A program made the translations under genes and the position numbers. From the NCBI GenBank assembly GCA_903857255.1, contig CAIODY010000042.1:1-47660 (forward strand): 47,660 nucleotides of DNA, written 5' to 3'. The notes under the pieces were generated by a model, which saw nothing but the letters and a program-made list of their open reading frames with translations, did no database searches and was not told the origin of the DNA. The DNA comes from an uncultured bacterium. GTDB lineage: Bacteria > Bacteroidota > Bacteroidia > Chitinophagales > CAIODY01. Shown piece after piece: positions 45,943-47,660 of the stretch (position 1 is its first letter; each line of letters starts with the position of its first letter).

Positions 45943-46005
45943 GCTCAAATCTTATTTTTAATTGCTCAAACTTTTGTTTTAGCTGCTCCAATCTTTATTT
46001 TAAAA
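45943..46005. repeat. Second 21-bp tandem repeat, three units, coiled-coil coding on the minus strand
   Basis: Three 21-bp units begin at 45943, 45964 and 45985 with consensus GCTCAAATCTTTTGTTTTAAA. A related half-copy starts near 45894. On the minus strand it encodes LEQLKQKFEQLKIRFELLNS and then a stop, a classical amphipathic heptad coil. A TAA lies upstream in that frame and no normal start is visible, so it is not an intact gene. It differs in sequence from the 45598-45869 array but has the same period. Confidence 0.65.
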
Positions 46006-46022
46006 TCAATAAACCATGCGGC

Positions 46023-46604
46023 TTATTCTTTCACTATTTTTTTGGTAATGCTATTTCCTTTTTCATCGGTTACTTTCAATAGATAAATACCATTGGATAA
46101 ATCGTGCATAGAAAGCTGTAAGTTATTAGCAGATGCCACCTTTGTTAGCATCACACGACCTAACAAATCCATCACCTCCACTTTTGTGATGCTTAATTCT
46201 GAATTCTTTATTCTTATTTCTTCGCTTGCAGGATTGGGATAAATATCTAATCCCTCATTTTCACTTACAACATTTTTTATTCCAACATTGCAGTTGATTG
46301 CTCCTAAGGCAAAATTTGGAACGTTGGGTAAGCCTCCATTACTATAATGCGGCGAACCACCAAAATAAATTTGATTTTGTACAAAATTGCAAGCCAAGCC
46401 AAAACTATCAGGTGCATTAATAACATGCATGTTTCCAGCAGCACCATAACCTGCACAATAAATCTTATTATCAGGGGCTATTTGCATTTGACCAAAATTC
46501 CAAGAAGTATGATTTCCTAAAAAGAACCTACTATTTAAAATATTTGAGGACGTTAAATCAAGTTGAAACATTCCTTTTTTACAAACAGAATATAAATATT
46601 TAAT
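46023..46604 (-). pseudogene. 3' part of a T9SS cargo gene interrupted by an IS element
   Basis: The remaining region encodes QLDLTSSNILNSRFFLGNHT, SWNFGQMQIAPDNKIYCAGY, MHVINAPDSFGLACNFVQ and GGLPNVPNF, a pattern of repeat-containing secreted Bacteroidota proteins. A type A sorting domain follows, with LDIYPNPASEEIRIKNSEL and the end NSITKKIVKE. The upstream (5') part is cut at 46604 by the IS1595-family element, and the first codons of the open frame derive from the IS end. The missing N-terminal region should lie beyond the IS, outside this window. The gene cannot make a secreted protein as it stands, since no signal peptide remains. Confidence 0.85.
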
Positions 46605-47652
46605 GACCGTCCGCAAAGATACCTATTATCCATACCAAGGTTTTTGAACAGCGGCAATGAGTAAGCGTTCCAAGAGTTTTGCACCATAATATCTTCGATT
46701 AAATTTGTAACAAAATTCGTTTAAATAGTTTTGCATGTAGGCTTTGTTGATGCTGTGATGTACGCCCAAACACATTTTCTTAGCATTGCTGATAGCTATA
46801 TGCACCCAAGGAAATAGTTTGCTCACTTCTTTTTTGTCTTCACAAATAATACTTTGATGCCCTTTCAATATGTTTTTCAAATCGCTGTAAACCCTTCTGC
46901 CATCTGTGATGGCTTGTGATTGAGGGTTGATATGTTTCTTCACTTCGTAATTGATTCCTTCTTTTGTTATCGCATCCAACACTTTCATCTTTATGAATTT
47001 TACTACCGTTTTGGGTTTTGATTTATTCTTGTGCAGTTTGCTGGATGGCTGTGTAGATGCTGCTACCAGTACCTTCACTTGCCGCTTGCCTTTATTTTGA
47101 TAGGCTTGATATTTATCCTTTTTATCATCGTCTTTTTCCTTTTCTTGTTGACCTTCAAAGAAGCCCTCATCTATTTCTACAAAGCCACCCAGTTGATAAT
47201 TATCATCTCTATTGCCCATACTCATACGTATTTTTTGCATCATCAACCAAATGGGTTCATATCGCTTGTGTCCAAGCTGACGTTGGATTTCCATCGTTGA
47301 AAAACTTTTCTTTGTTGCCGTTACTAACGACATGGCTATCATCCAATATTGATACGGCAGTTTGCTGGCTTCCATCACTGTCCCATTACGTAAGCCTGTT
47401 CTAAATTCACACTTCTTGCATTGGTATTTATCCTTGTCCGATTTCCAATAATGGGTATTGTTTCCGCATTTCTTACACACTACGCCTTGCTCGTCACGTA
47501 AAGCCTTGAATGCCGCTTTTGACTTTGCTTCTGTCGAATACTTTTTGAATATTTCTTGTAATAGCATAACCTTTATTTGAACTCAAATTTAAGCGCAACT
47601 TCATTACCTAATTCAACAACTTTTTTTAACTTGGGTATTTTTACGGACGGTC
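46605..47652. mobile_element. IS1595-family insertion sequence
   Basis: A 1048-bp element bounded by inverted repeats that begin GACCGTCCG. The left end (46605-46623) and the reverse complement of the right end (47634-47652) match at 17 of 19 positions. It holds one transposase gene on the minus strand. The 8 bases outside each end are TATTTAAT on the left and ATTAAATA on the right, which are reverse complements rather than a direct target duplication. The right end coincides with the end of the window, probably a contig break at a repeat. Confidence 0.88.
46626..47567 (-). CDS. IS1595-family transposase
   Basis: DDE-type transposase of the ISXO2 (IS1595) group. The N-terminal zinc ribbon has VVCKKCGNNTHYWKSDKDKY and QCKKCEFRTG. 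The helix-turn-helix region is FSTMEIQRQLGHKRYEPIW. The catalytic core shows FVEIDEGFFEGQQ (first Asp), ITDGRRVYSDL (second Asp), and HHSINKAYMQNYLNEFCYKF with the last-strand motif that includes the catalytic Asn/Glu region. At 313 aa the frame is complete, so the element may be active. Its gene occupies nearly all of the element. Confidence 0.93.
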   Translation of the reverse strand: MLLQEIFKKYSTEAKSKAAFKALRDEQGVVCKKCGNNTHYWKSDKDKYQCKKCEFRTGLRNGTVMEASKLPYQYWMIAMSLVTATKKSFSTMEIQRQLGHKRYEPIWLMMQKIRMSMGNRDDNYQLGGFVEIDEGFFEGQQEKEKDDDKKDKYQAYQNKGKRQVKVLVAASTQPSSKLHKNKSKPKTVVKFIKMKVLDAITKEGINYEVKKHINPQSQAITDGRRVYSDLKNILKGHQSIICEDKKEVSKLFPWVHIAISNAKKMCLGVHHSINKAYMQNYLNEFCYKFNRRYYGAKLLERLLIAAVQKPWYG

Positions 47653-47660
47653 ATTAAATA

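Overview
The window looks like a near-complete contig from an AT-rich member of the Bacteroidota, with gene content closest in feel to Chitinophagales/Sphingobacteriia; I cannot place it to genus. The evidence is three complete and one truncated protein with C-terminal type IX secretion (T9SS) sorting domains, many promoters of the Bacteroidota form TTTG-N19/20-TAnnTTTG, no obvious Shine-Dalgarno sites, a fused E1 alpha-beta 2-oxoacid dehydrogenase, MqnD of the futalosine menaquinone route, and L31 type B. I see no CRISPR array, tRNA, rRNA, phage or plasmid gene.

Layout. 1-1916: 5'-truncated GH20 hexosaminidase with a one-base frameshift. 1923-4566: divergent cca-type nucleotidyltransferase and ilvE, with a long hairpin between them. 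4833-9649: compact operon of a UDP-sugar 4-epimerase, an SLBB polysaccharide-export protein, rfbC and cutC. 9882-14206: polytopic membrane protein, serine-hydrolase lipoprotein, a MIase-like protein, an unknown protein and rdgB. 14276-18579: clpX, gcvT (-), fatty-acid desaturase (-) and a DedA protein. 18579-24335: MFS transporter, then rpoC with its own promoter and terminator and no rpoB upstream. 24369-26120: mqnD and rpmE (-), and a YkuK-like protein. 26121-27899: a GC-rich coding remnant, a polyprenyl-phosphate-type GT2 (-) and a broken membrane gene. 27900-33558: MBL-fold hydrolase, truncated PAS sensor, PhyH dioxygenase, MBOAT acyltransferase and its SGNH-like partner. 33608-35662: E1 alpha-beta fusion (-). 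35817-40870: three T9SS cargo genes, each ending in an intrinsic terminator; two carry thioredoxin-like Omp28 domains. 40873-44558: riboflavin synthase, DUF1573 lipoprotein, DUF4286 protein, two TPM proteins and a GNAT/FemAB-like protein. 44676-47660: purine nucleoside phosphorylase, a degenerate 21-bp tandem array, and a T9SS gene cut by an IS1595-family element at the window end.

Functional themes. Most of the window is chromosomal housekeeping mixed with envelope and surface functions: glycan export, glycosyl and acyl transfer, and secreted T9SS proteins. The points that most deserve checking are rpoC lying apart from rpoB, the 21-bp array at 45598-45869 with its companion coiled-coil-coding repeat, the GC-rich remnant at 26186-26323, promoters so close to start codons that leaderless mRNAs are implied, and the IS end that reads like an assembly fold-back. 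I found no confident example of a wholly new multi-gene system.
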